Positions 7,687 to 15,064 of a DNA stretch of 17,507 nucleotides are shown piece after piece. This DNA is from Pseudomonadota bacterium (GTDB taxonomy: Bacteria > Myxococcota > Myxococcia > Myxococcales > Myxococcaceae). The notes below the pieces were generated by a model. That model was not told the origin of the DNA. It searched no databases and saw only the letters and a program-made list of their open reading frames with translations. A program made the translations under genes and the position numbers. How positions within the stretch are numbered: the stretch's first letter is position 1; every line of letters begins with the position of its first letter. The stretch spans positions 1 to 17,507 of the forward strand of contig JAFAFL010000124.1 in NCBI GenBank assembly GCA_023423535.1, in the 5' to 3' direction.

Positions 7687-7973
7687 GTTTGCAGATCGAT
7701 CAAGCCTTGCTCATTCAATCTCAGGTGTAAGCGTTTGAGCATTTGATCGAACGTCCCCTGATTTCGCCAGCCGCGAAGCCGTTGATACACCGTTGACCAT
7801 GGGCCGAAGCGCTCTGGCATATCTCGCCACGCAGCGCCCGAGCAGAGTACCCAGAGCACGCCATCGAGCATCAGGCGGTCGCTCAGGCGTGGCCGCCCTC
7901 GGCTATGAGTTTCGATGAAGAGATCGGAGACCACATCCCAGACCTCGTCCGAGAGTTCGTAACGCTTTGCCAT
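7593..7973 (-). CDS. IS5-family transposase, orfA (N-terminal part)
   Basis: A 126-aa frame starting MAKRYELSDEVWDVV, the N-terminal domain of IS5/IS427-type transposases, followed by the conserved GVLWVLCSGAAWRDMPERFG segment and then TWIIDSTAVRA, which contains the first catalytic aspartate (IDST). In frame zero it ends 13 codons past the slippery run with LTNLPITL; the true family product continues in orfB with PDEPADHALGRSRGG. Starting ATG is at 7973, 91 nt inside the terminal repeat. The decayed homologue at 14283 begins at the equivalent ATG, supporting this start. Confidence 0.88.
   Translation of the reverse strand: MAKRYELSDEVWDVVSDLFIETHSRGRPRLSDRLMLDGVLWVLCSGAAWRDMPERFGPWSTVYQRLRGWRNQGTFDQMLKRLHLRLNEQGLIDLQTWIIDSTAVRATRASSGARKKGGLTNLPITL
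7621..7631 (-). promoter_or_regulatory. Programmed -1 frameshift site of the transposase
   Basis: The minus strand reads AAAAAGGGGGG. In the orfA frame this contains A AAG GGG, an X XXY YYZ slippery heptamer; slipping back one base gives AAA GGG and enters orfB, joining RKKGG to PDEPADHALG. Frameshifting at A/G runs is established for the IS427 group. No stimulatory stem-loop was modelled. Confidence 0.7.
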
Positions 7974-8064
7974 TACAGAATTCCTTTCCGTAGATGGCCG
8001 GAAACCCTACAGAATTCAGCTTCCGGAGGGCGCCAATTGGGTGTCTCGGGATTTCATACAGAGC

Positions 8065-8398
8065 CTAGATCCAGAGTATGGCCTCAGCCCGAGATATGGG
8101 CCAAGCGGCGCTAAGGAGTTGAAGGGGCAGGACTGGGAGGGTGGCGGAGAAGGCATCCTCTACTACGGCCGAGTGTATGACCGAATTCCTGAATATTCTT
8201 GGCTAAGCATGCTGGCGAGCGAGAGCTTTTTGTTATCACGTTTTGTATAGAAAGCGTCGAAATCCTACCAACACCGCAACCCAAGTGAGTTTCCGTAGAG
8301 TTCCGGCGCTCTCCAGCGCGAAACTCTGCCATGCAGAAACAGTGATACGAAAGCCCCTACGCCAACTGGAAAGTAGTATCGAATCTCTTCAATAAGAC
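8065..8398. other. 334-bp stretch between IS and jetB; possible orphan ORF tail
   Basis: No confident gene. A plus-strand frame open from the IS junction to a TAG at 8248-8250 encodes about 61 residues (LDPEYGLSPRYGPSG ... ending SFLLSRFV). Its codons look plausible and it may be the 3' remnant of a gene cut by the insertion, but I recognise no family. Nearer jetB a short hairpin (GCGCT 8306-8310, AGCGC 8315-8319) lies in the operon's trailing region without a T tract on either strand. Confidence 0.3.
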
Positions 8399-8962
8399 TC
8401 AAGCCACCATAATTACGCCTGGCTCAGCGTTACTGTACTTAAAGACGTCATCAAAGAACGCTAATCCAGCATGAGTCAGTACCAGATTGCCTTTTGCATT
8501 CCTGTAGGCGATCCCACGCTGTTCGAGATTTTTCCTAACTGCAGATGCAAGAGCCTCACCTTTCATGTTGCTGGCAGACATGACGTCTTGTTTGTCATCT
8601 CCTTTCCCCAGTTCCTCCATGATCCCATCAGATACACCAGCTTCACCGTCGCGTAGAATATCAAGCTGGTAGCCCTGTTCATGCAGCCCGCGAGCAAGGA
8701 TCAGCAGCAGAACCTGTATCTTCCTGACCACCTCGCTGTGCTCCTCGTCGCGCTCGACTGAACGAATGTAGATGAAGCCATTCCGCATCACTAACTCAAA
8801 CCCGACGTTCAAATACAAGGGCTTGTAACTCTGGTCGAAGTTATTGAGCACCTCTTCGAAGAGCGGGTTGGGTTTTACTTCACCATTCTCGTAGGTGTCT
8901 TTGTTGATCACCTTTCCCGACATCAACTCTTTATAGATAGCTTGACTAAGCTGTTGTCTCAC
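8399..8962 (-). CDS. jetB: Wadjet JetB / MukE-like subunit
   Basis: A 187-aa protein, last gene of the Wadjet operon. It is built like the MukE/MksE/JetB winged-helix subunits: a short N-terminal helix (QLSQAIYKELMSGKVI), a central strand-rich part with FIYIRSVER, a helix VVRKIQVLLLILARGL typical of DUF4194-type proteins, and a C-terminal winged-helix-like part. MukE-like proteins bind the kleisin and DNA. Start is GTG at 8962, which gives a 17-nt overlap with jetA; the GAGGAG inside the end of jetA is well placed as its ribosome-binding site. Family assignment relies on size, predicted fold and position beside jetA and jetC; subtype was not determined. Confidence 0.8.
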   Translation of the reverse strand: MRQQLSQAIYKELMSGKVINKDTYENGEVKPNPLFEEVLNNFDQSYKPLYLNVGFELVMRNGFIYIRSVERDEEHSEVVRKIQVLLLILARGLHEQGYQLDILRDGEAGVSDGIMEELGKGDDKQDVMSASNMKGEALASAVRKNLEQRGIAYRNAKGNLVLTHAGLAFFDDVFKYSNAEPGVIMVA

Positions 8963-10352
8963 TGCCCTGCTCCTCGATCCTCAACTTGTAATAGGTCAGC
9001 TTCTGTCTGTCGTCCTCAATCACCCCTAACTGGAATCGAGGAACTAGCACAATATCCTCTCGGTGCTTTAGCCAAGACACGCCTTCCACCAGGTCGGCGA
9101 TTTCGTAGTCACTGAGTTGCCGGGCCAGGTATGTATGAAGCGACGCATGGGCGTCAGGCCCAACCTGAACAGGCCACTCATCTATCAGCTTTCCAATTAG
9201 TTTTCGGCGCACGTCTGAAGCACGCCTGGCTTTGAGCACGTCCTCTCCTACCGGCTCAACAGACGTTGTTGTAACCTGGGTATTTTTGAGTGAACTCAGG
9301 CTACTCCGCAGATATTCCTGAAGGTGAAGCCAATGGTCTACGTTGTGCCATTCAATCTTGCTATCGGCTCTCTGCCTCTTCATGCCTTTGAAGGTAGAGA
9401 AACGCTCCAGTACCTCATGATCTTTAGGGATCAGGTTGCCCCTTAGTTTCCCGTCATGAAGCTCCCGACAGGCGACCAGTAGATCGTTGAAAACACTCTC
9501 AATCTGGTCGTATTCACGACGCTGACGTTCATTCTGATGCACGTAGCGCTGCAGAGACTTGCTGATGATTTCCACGTCGTAGCGATAGGAGCGAATGGAT
9601 GTCACAGCATAGAGAACCTGCTGACCCAATTTGGGCAGTTTGGCATCGCGGAACATCTCGGATATCCGCAGCAAGGCAGTGAGTGCCGGCAGGCCTTTCT
9701 TTAGAGGCTCCCTCTCGTTTAGGAACTGCAATGTGGGGAGAACATGCCTACCGTAGATTCGGGTGATCGCCTGCAAAGCACCGCGAGCCCGCTTCACCTC
9801 GTCGAGGTTCTCCAGGCTCATCACTTCGACGATCTCTGCCAGGCGAAGAGTCTGCCCCTGAAGACTGTCCACGTTCTCCTTGATCTTCCCTTGAGCGTAA
9901 CGGATGCGTTCCCGGAGTAGCCTAAGCTCATCCTCGAACGTGTCGTTACCCTGCTCAATCACTGTCAAATCACGAAGCTTTTCAAGACTATCGTTAAAAC
10001 TATCGCGCAGCGCCTCAAGATCGGCACTACTCAACTGCCGAAGACGCGATTTATCAAAATGGCGAAATAACTCGATCAAAAACGGGGCGAAAGCAATGAC
10101 TCCGCGCTTTATGTCATGATGCAATATCAAGCTCGCCCGGACAAGGTTACGAACGTCGAAGGCCGCTTCAATTTTTTGACGATCGGACTTACTGTTCCCC
10201 AACGAAGCAAGCAGTTTCATCACTCTTGACTCATACAGACGAGTTGGCACCTCTTCACCAGCCGTACCTTCATCCATGATATCGATAAGATCAAGGAAAA
10301 TGTGTTTGTGCTCGATCATGAGCATGACCGTTTTGTCTGCTGCAACGATCAT
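8946..10352 (-). CDS. jetA: Wadjet JetA / MukF-like kleisin subunit
   Basis: A 468-aa, mostly helical protein. An N-terminal ~100-residue helical/winged-helix part (from IEHKHIFLDLIDIMDEG) is followed by long helices (about residues 110-180) with heptad character. A charged middle then leads to a C-terminal part with VEGVSWLKHREDIVLVPRF, where the chain should contact the ATPase head. This is the MukF/MksF/JetA organisation: the kleisin bridges the two JetC heads and recruits JetB. Its ATG (10352) overlaps the jetC stop as ATGA, a classic coupled junction, which favours this start over internal methionines at residues 10 and 12. It lies third in the operon. Confidence is high for the Wadjet/Mks kleisin role and lower for subtype. 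Confidence 0.85.
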   Translation of the reverse strand: MIVAADKTVMLMIEHKHIFLDLIDIMDEGTAGEEVPTRLYESRVMKLLASLGNSKSDRQKIEAAFDVRNLVRASLILHHDIKRGVIAFAPFLIELFRHFDKSRLRQLSSADLEALRDSFNDSLEKLRDLTVIEQGNDTFEDELRLLRERIRYAQGKIKENVDSLQGQTLRLAEIVEVMSLENLDEVKRARGALQAITRIYGRHVLPTLQFLNEREPLKKGLPALTALLRISEMFRDAKLPKLGQQVLYAVTSIRSYRYDVEIISKSLQRYVHQNERQRREYDQIESVFNDLLVACRELHDGKLRGNLIPKDHEVLERFSTFKGMKRQRADSKIEWHNVDHWLHLQEYLRSSLSSLKNTQVTTTSVEPVGEDVLKARRASDVRRKLIGKLIDEWPVQVGPDAHASLHTYLARQLSDYEIADLVEGVSWLKHREDIVLVPRFQLGVIEDDRQKLTYYKLRIEEQGSETTA

Positions 10353-13300
10353 CCCGAAGTGATCTCCGCAGCGGCATCGATGGGATCTTCTTTTGTTCTC
10401 AGCGACTCGCTTTCACCTGTATAGATCACTCGACGTAATTGGCTATAAGCCCTGTCAGTGGCGAGAAAATGCGAAAGGTCGATGTAGTTTTCGATTACTT
10501 TCGCGATGGTAGACGTCGGTTCCGGTGTCGCCCCGAACAGCACGAACCCTTCTGACTCAGCGATTCCACGCGCAGCCCTCAGATTCAAGTGGCTCAGATT
10601 CGACAGCTCATCCATAACCAATGGCAAGCAGATCTGTGTGTTAGCAACCAGCAGCCTGCGCAGAAGAATCGATAGCAGGCGGCAGTTGATCATTGCCGTA
10701 GTACCGTTGGATTGATCCTCTTCGGTGTACTTTTCATGCCCTCGCTTGCGGTACCGATATCTTACCCGGTCAATCAACAGATTCATATCCAAGGTGGTCC
10801 CCCGACGGCCACCGTTAACAAAGAACTCGGTGCAGAAAGCTCGTAACCTTTCATACAAGCGCTTCTCATGGAGCCCGGTTGTCATGAGGTTTATGGAGTC
10901 GATATCAACCAACAGTTCTTCGAAATGGGGATTTAATACGCAGTAAATCTCAATCGCCTCGAGGTCAGACACACTGAACTCCGAGAGCTGGTCATCTACC
11001 TCTTTCTCGAACTCCTTGATCATCCTCCTGGCGTGTTTGATTTCGTCAATTTGAATAGAGGTATTCGAGTTATGAGCGGTGACCTTGGCCTGATAGGTCT
11101 GCTGCTCACCTTCCAATGTACCAAACATCGCCGCGAAAGCTCTCCGACAACTACGCATCCTACTCAAGTCATGGAAAGCGTGGTAGCCAAAGTCTCTGCC
11201 CTCTTCGCCCAGCAAGTTACGCTTCAGCAGCTCATCCAAGGCCACTTGCAAGGCTTCTCTGCTCTTGGCAACCTCAGAGGCGAACTGGGAAATCTCCTTA
11301 ATCTGGTTAGGGTGAAAGGAAGTATCGCGAGCGCTCAGCTTCATTTCACGGATCGAAAGAAATCCTAAAGTGATCTCAGCTACGTTCCGGATCTGCTCAA
11401 GGTAACTGCGCAGGTCTTCGTTTTCCTTCCTAACCCGGGCGAGCATTTCTTTTGCACGCTCAACCTGTACCAGCAGACTCTCCAGTTCGCTGCCAGCTTC
11501 CGCAACATTCTCATGTAGCTTGGCCAACTCTGCTGTTTGTTCCCCCACCTCAAATTCTAATGTTTTCTGCTGCTCGCGCATGTAGCCATGCCGGCTGAGT
11601 AGTTGTATCTCTTCATCAGTTTCAATCCGCTCGCAGGCTAATTTTTTGGCTTTATCCTTGACCTGCTCAGCAGTCAACTTGCTGTCATCGTTTAGACGCT
11701 TAATGAGATCGTCACAGTCCTTGATATCGTCATCCAATTTAATCAGGTCTTGCTCGTGCTGCTTCCTTGCCCTGGTCGGGTCAAAAGACATGAATCCAAA
11801 TGAGGTCTCCTGGCAAAGGAAGCTGATGAAAGAGCCACGTTCTTGGAATAGGCAGCCAAACTCCCTGATGGCCTGTTTTTGGTCAGAGTTGAGTCGAGGT
11901 GTCAGCTTGGTAAACAGCGTCGAATTCAAGCTACTCAGCACCGATGCGCTGTGACGATCAACCTGCTCGAGAACAGTTTCCACATGTTCTTCAAGAATTT
12001 TTCGGAGTTGGTCGCGTTGACGGGTAAGACTGTTCTTATTCCTGATCGCCTGGGCCAGTTGCTCAGCGCTCTGAACCTTATTTGTCAGGGTCTCGATCTC
12101 TGCGGTCAACTCTGTTGAGAGATCGGATAAGAGCTCGCGGACCTCATGTTCTGTTGTGCCAGGATAACGCCGAAGAATCTCGCTGATCTTGAATAGTTGC
12201 TTTTGGACGCCTTCCAAATCCTTATGCCGGAGATTCAGTGCTCCAGCCAGCTTCAGATACTCAGCCTTGACCAGGCCGTGGTGCTGCTTCTTAGCTGAGT
12301 GAGCCGCATCAAGAGACTGATACCTCTCAGACACTGCCTTTACCTCATCAAGAATATTGGATTGCCTTTCAGCCAAGGCATGCTCAACATCGACGATACT
12401 CTGAATAATTAGTGCGGATTTCGTCTCAAACAGTTGGAACTGGCTATCAAAGTCCTCCCAGGGCCTCCGAGCGCTTTCTATATCCGCCAAGCGATCGCCT
12501 TCTTTTTTCAGGCTCTCATAGTCATCCAGAATTTCGCTCAGGCTGACACTCAGCTCTGCATTCTTCCGATCTTTATCCCCTTCGATGATCGTGGCGATAG
12601 TATCCGGCAGAGTGCGGTTGTCCTTTGCCCCAATGTCGAAGGCCAGGTGGATTAGCATCTTCCACGCGTCGATTTCTCGAGCCGTACCGCCATTCCTAAG
12701 AGGCAACAAGCAGAATCGGCCCTCCTCACGATTAAGTGCATGCTGACCGAAGAGCCGCTGACGGATGATAGCGCCGTCATTCATTGCCTCCCCTCCCCGA
12801 GTTCGGAGATCCGACAGCACAACAGAAAGTGAAATGCCTTCTATTGGAGCCCCCAATCCTCCATTGATGGGTGATTCAAGATCCCAAAACATGTGCTGGA
12901 TGTCGGCATACGTACAAGGTACTGCCATTCGCCCGTATGAGAATGGTCGACTCCCGCGGTGTAGAACCAAGCAGAACGGGCCGTGCATGTTCTCCGCTTC
13001 GAGGATGATAAAGGAGTGATTCTCCGGAAAATAGTAGCTGTAACTAGCCTCAGTCGAGTAGTATGTCCCGGCGGGCCCCTTGAAAGCGAATTTCTTGTCG
13101 CATCTCTTGAAGTTCTCGTGTGGCAGCAAAAAAAGCTTCAATGCATTCAGCATCGAGGTCTTTCCGAGGTTGTTTTGACCACACAAAGCGGTGTGTTTAT
13201 CTATGCGAATTACGGTATAAGCATAGGCAGCACTGTTAACAAAAATCAGTCTATGAAATTTGTATACGTCCTGAAACGCGTAGGAGTTGCTCAACATCAT
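10349..13300 (-). CDS. jetC: Wadjet JetC, SMC/MukB-like ATPase
   Basis: A 983-aa SMC-type protein. Walker A GQNNLGKTSM (G41-K47-T48) is at the N-terminus. Long coiled-coil segments fill roughly residues 260-480 and 530-680. The C-terminal head carries signature SNGTT (from S864) and Walker B LVMDE (D897, E898), followed by a strand ending FGATPEP. This is the MukB/JetC rather than Rad50 arrangement; no CxxC zinc hook is seen at the apex. JetC dimers extrude DNA loops by ATP hydrolysis and, in Wadjet, select closed circular DNA for cutting by JetD. The start overlaps the jetD stop by one base (TGATG); a second ATG follows directly. With kleisin, MukE-like and Toprim neighbours the complex is complete. 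Confidence 0.92.
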   Translation of the reverse strand: MMLSNSYAFQDVYKFHRLIFVNSAAYAYTVIRIDKHTALCGQNNLGKTSMLNALKLFLLPHENFKRCDKKFAFKGPAGTYYSTEASYSYYFPENHSFIILEAENMHGPFCLVLHRGSRPFSYGRMAVPCTYADIQHMFWDLESPINGGLGAPIEGISLSVVLSDLRTRGGEAMNDGAIIRQRLFGQHALNREEGRFCLLPLRNGGTAREIDAWKMLIHLAFDIGAKDNRTLPDTIATIIEGDKDRKNAELSVSLSEILDDYESLKKEGDRLADIESARRPWEDFDSQFQLFETKSALIIQSIVDVEHALAERQSNILDEVKAVSERYQSLDAAHSAKKQHHGLVKAEYLKLAGALNLRHKDLEGVQKQLFKISEILRRYPGTTEHEVRELLSDLSTELTAEIETLTNKVQSAEQLAQAIRNKNSLTRQRDQLRKILEEHVETVLEQVDRHSASVLSSLNSTLFTKLTPRLNSDQKQAIREFGCLFQERGSFISFLCQETSFGFMSFDPTRARKQHEQDLIKLDDDIKDCDDLIKRLNDDSKLTAEQVKDKAKKLACERIETDEEIQLLSRHGYMREQQKTLEFEVGEQTAELAKLHENVAEAGSELESLLVQVERAKEMLARVRKENEDLRSYLEQIRNVAEITLGFLSIREMKLSARDTSFHPNQIKEISQFASEVAKSREALQVALDELLKRNLLGEEGRDFGYHAFHDLSRMRSCRRAFAAMFGTLEGEQQTYQAKVTAHNSNTSIQIDEIKHARRMIKEFEKEVDDQLSEFSVSDLEAIEIYCVLNPHFEELLVDIDSINLMTTGLHEKRLYERLRAFCTEFFVNGGRRGTTLDMNLLIDRVRYRYRKRGHEKYTEEDQSNGTTAMINCRLLSILLRRLLVANTQICLPLVMDELSNLSHLNLRAARGIAESEGFVLFGATPEPTSTIAKVIENYIDLSHFLATDRAYSQLRRVIYTGESESLRTKEDPIDAAAEITSG

Positions 13301-14151
13301 CAGTTCCCTGTCGTTGCCGAAATCAAATAGGTTTCCTGCTCTAGCGCTCTTTGGCTGCCTCGCATCAGACCGATCAGCTCATCGGTTTCCTTGGATAGAC
13401 CAACGAACTCAAGGAGCGCTTGTCTCGTGTACTGATTTATTGAGTATTTGGAAGCGCTTAACCGATGGGCGATATCATTAGGATACAAAAATACGACCTG
13501 ATGCCCGCCTGGCAACCCCTTGAGAAGGGTCCGATACATTATCAGTCCACCTAAATCGGCATCAAACAGGCAGTATAGCCTCTGGTACTGGCTGAGAAAT
13601 GGCATGTTCAGTCTGTTGGTGATCTGATTACCTGCGCTGAAAATAACGTCGAAATTTTCACATGGCTCAGCTACGCTACAGTTGGCCAGGATGTCGACGG
13701 TCTGTTTGAGAGCCAGGAAGTTCTCGAGATTCTCCACCAGCAACGCTGTTGGTCGGAGAGTGTTAGGTACTTCCCATCCGTGCTCGCTCAGAAGAACCAC
13801 GCTTGGATGAGGATGGACCACGCTTCGTGTTATCAAAAGCGAGCCGCTTACTGCTGCTGCATGACTATTTCCGTTCAAAGCAGCACCAATACGGCCCGTA
13901 ACTTCTGATGGAGCGTGTTCACGAATCAGCTCAGCAAAGCGATCCTCACGCAGCACAGCCACCTGATAGCTGCTCCTTCCGATTTTCGACGTTGAAAAAG
14001 TATTGAACAGATAGCCAGCACCCTTACCATACTTCTTCAACTCCTTAGCAAAAGCCTCAAAATTGATCGGCTGACCGGATCTGATTGAGTTCAGATAGCT
14101 GTAGATCCTCGACATTGCATTCCTTGCGCTCTGCGAAACAAATGACCCCAT
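13300..14151 (-). CDS. jetD: Wadjet JetD, Toprim-domain nuclease
   Basis: A 283-aa protein, first gene of the operon. The N-terminal half looks like winged-helix arms. The C-terminal half is a Toprim fold: ALLVEN (E140) after a hydrophobic strand, YCLFDADLGG (D197, D199) after another, and a C-terminal EQE (E271-E273) completing the metal site. These features match JetD/MksG, the subunit that cuts the DNA once the SMC complex has stalled. It is shorter than the roughly 380-residue JetD of type I Wadjet as I recall it, suggesting another subtype. The ATG at 14151 has only a weak GAGAG upstream; an ATG at 14115 (residue 13, MSRIYSYL) has AAGGA 5 nt before it and is a credible alternative. The upstream region is occupied by an IS remnant. 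Confidence 0.88.
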   Translation of the reverse strand: MGSFVSQSARNAMSRIYSYLNSIRSGQPINFEAFAKELKKYGKGAGYLFNTFSTSKIGRSSYQVAVLREDRFAELIREHAPSEVTGRIGAALNGNSHAAAVSGSLLITRSVVHPHPSVVLLSEHGWEVPNTLRPTALLVENLENFLALKQTVDILANCSVAEPCENFDVIFSAGNQITNRLNMPFLSQYQRLYCLFDADLGGLIMYRTLLKGLPGGHQVVFLYPNDIAHRLSASKYSINQYTRQALLEFVGLSKETDELIGLMRGSQRALEQETYLISATTGN

Positions 14152-14156
14152 AAGCT

Positions 14157-14191
14157 CTCTAGGCTCTAGGCTCTAGGCTCTAGGCTTTGGG
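14157..14191. repeat. Tandem heptamer array (CTCTAGG)n at IS junction
   Basis: Four perfect copies of CTCTAGG (14157-14184) and one diverged copy, CTTTGGG (14185-14191), run directly into the IS tip GCTCTGTACG. Each unit contains CTAG followed by GGCTCT on circular reading, the same junction formed by the intact IS with its target (CTAG|GCTCTG at 7117-7126). The array probably arose by slippage or repeated end joining at the IS boundary. It begins 5 bp upstream of the annotated jetD start. Confidence 0.8.
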
Positions 14192-14390
14192 CTCTGTACG
14201 TAATCCCGAGAGACCCAATCGGCGCCCTTCGGAAGTTTAAATTCTGTAGGGTTCCCGGTCATCTACGAAAAGGTATTCTTTGATGGCAACGTGTTACGTA
14301 CTCTCGGATGAGACCTAGGCGGTGGTCGCAGATCTCCTCACTGAAAAACCATGACCACGGCTGGACACCGGTCAGGTTGGATACCCCTCC
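14191..14390 (+). mobile_element. Decayed end of a second IS5-family element
   Basis: From GCTCTGTACG the sequence aligns by eye with the orfA end of the IS at 7121-8064 (its minus strand from 8064), with roughly 14 differences and one inserted base over the first 92 positions. It then continues into a recognisable orfA start. Similarity fades after about 14390 and no matching far end was found. Its orientation is opposite to the intact IS, so the orfA ends of both elements face the Wadjet operon. Confidence 0.75.
14283..14390 (+). pseudogene. Degenerate orfA of IS5-family transposase
   Basis: The frame starting at ATG 14283 reads MATCYVLSDET, a TAG stop, then AVVADLLTE, another stop, then PRL. 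It aligns with MAKRYELSDEV-W-DVVSDLF of the intact transposase. The first stop sits exactly where the intact copy has tryptophan (TGG to TAG). A short deletion removes the residues before PRL. The gene is dead. Confidence 0.7.
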
Positions 14391-14691
14391 TGACCCGAAG
14401 TCAAAGCCGCATTGCCTTCACGAGCGCTGCCGATCCGGATCGGGTCGCAGGTACATACTGGAGGGCGTCAGCAGGCCAACACTGGACGGAGCATATGTCG
14501 AGCACGGAAATACTGGCAAGCAGCCATCATCGCGAAGCGGGCTTGAAATCACTAATTCCGTCAAGTGCGAGCTTATACGTGAGCGTAAAGCCCGCAAGGT
14601 ATCGAGCATCGGGTCCCGAGAAGCAGTGAAACTCATCCTGCTAAATTTCTGAGCCTTAACCCTACTTGTGCCCGATCAGCAGAACTCAAGA

Positions 14692-14720
14692 TTGACCATG
14701 TAAGGATTATTCCTTACCAT
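14692..14720 (+). promoter_or_regulatory. Promoter and operator of the prlF-yhaV operon
   Basis: TTGACC (14692-14697) and TACCAT (14715-14720) form a -35/-10 pair with 17-bp spacing. In the spacer is a perfect inverted repeat, GTAAGGA (14700-14706) and TCCTTAC (14711-14717), separated by 4 nt and overlapping the -10. This is the expected place for autorepression by the AbrB-fold antitoxin, alone or with the toxin. A GGAGA ribosome-binding site (14736-14740) precedes the ATG by 6 nt. Confidence 0.6.
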
Positions 14721-14746
14721 TCAATCTGTACATCCGGAGAACGCTC

Positions 14747-15064
14747 ATGCCTGCCATCCACGAAATCGCCACGTTGACCTCGAAGGGGCAGGTCACACTG
14801 CCAAAATCCGTTCGCCAGCTACTGGGCATTGACACAGGTGGCAAAATTGCATTCGACGTACGCGGCGGTGAAATCGTGGTCAGCCGCGTAGAAACCACCC
14901 ACGAAGACCCTGCCATCGGTGCCTTCCTGGGTTTGCTGGAGGCTGATATCCGAGGCGGCCGCAACCTCACCACTCTGCCGGAAGACTTGGCGCAAACCAT
15001 GCTCGCCAACGCAAACCACTCCATAAACCTGGACGAAGATATCGATGGTGAGGTCGCGATCTGA
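14747..15064 (+). CDS. prlF: PrlF-type AbrB-fold antitoxin
   Basis: A 105-aa protein. Residues ~8-45 form a swapped-hairpin AbrB/SpoVT DNA-binding domain: TLTSKGQVTLPKSVRQLLGI is the family hallmark, followed by GGKIAFDV and EIVVSRV strands. The acidic C-terminus (residues ~50-105) would wrap the toxin. PrlF neutralises the ribonuclease YhaV and represses its own operon. Length is close to E. coli PrlF (111 aa). The gene has a good ribosome-binding site and ends in TGATG, sharing one base with the toxin start. Its G+C is nearer to the backbone than that of the SMC genes, so it may have a separate origin. Confidence 0.92.
   Translation: MPAIHEIATLTSKGQVTLPKSVRQLLGIDTGGKIAFDVRGGEIVVSRVETTHEDPAIGAFLGLLEADIRGGRNLTTLPEDLAQTMLANANHSINLDEDIDGEVAI

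Larger units (their letters stand above)
7121..8064 (-). mobile_element. IS5-family (IS427-type) insertion sequence
   Basis: A 944-bp element with terminal inverted repeats beginning GCTCTGTACGAAA at 7121 and, reversed, GCTCTGTATGAAA at 8064. It is flanked by CTAG on both sides (7117-7120, 8065-8068), which is either a 4-bp target duplication or, if the repeat is drawn as starting GG, a TA duplication. It encodes a two-frame IS5-family DDE transposase on the minus strand with a -1 slippery run. Both frames appear intact, so the element may be active. It separates the SMC-nuclease operon from the Wadjet operon and truncates a serS fragment. No exact ISfinder name is claimed. Confidence 0.92.
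14152..14746. other. 595-bp gap: tandem repeat, IS remnant, promoter of TA pair
   Basis: From left to right this holds a heptamer array (14157-14191), a decayed IS5-family end (14191 to about 14390), about 300 bp with no recognised feature (14390-14690), and the prlF promoter-operator (14692-14720). Open frames of 72-114 codons occur in it, but none has a recognisable family, and the one at 14308-14652 starts inside the decayed transposase. Confidence 0.6.

Noticed and set aside
8306..8319. Short GC hairpin as a terminator for the Wadjet operon
   Set aside because: A 5-bp stem with no T tract on either strand is too weak to call.
8399..14151. Chromosome-maintenance MukBEF/MksBEF without nuclease
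   Set aside because: A Toprim-domain JetD/MksG gene with intact acidic residues is the first gene of the operon, so the anti-plasmid form is favoured.
14157..14191. CRISPR-like tandem repeat
   Set aside because: Units are 7 bp with no spacers; it is a simple tandem array at an IS junction.
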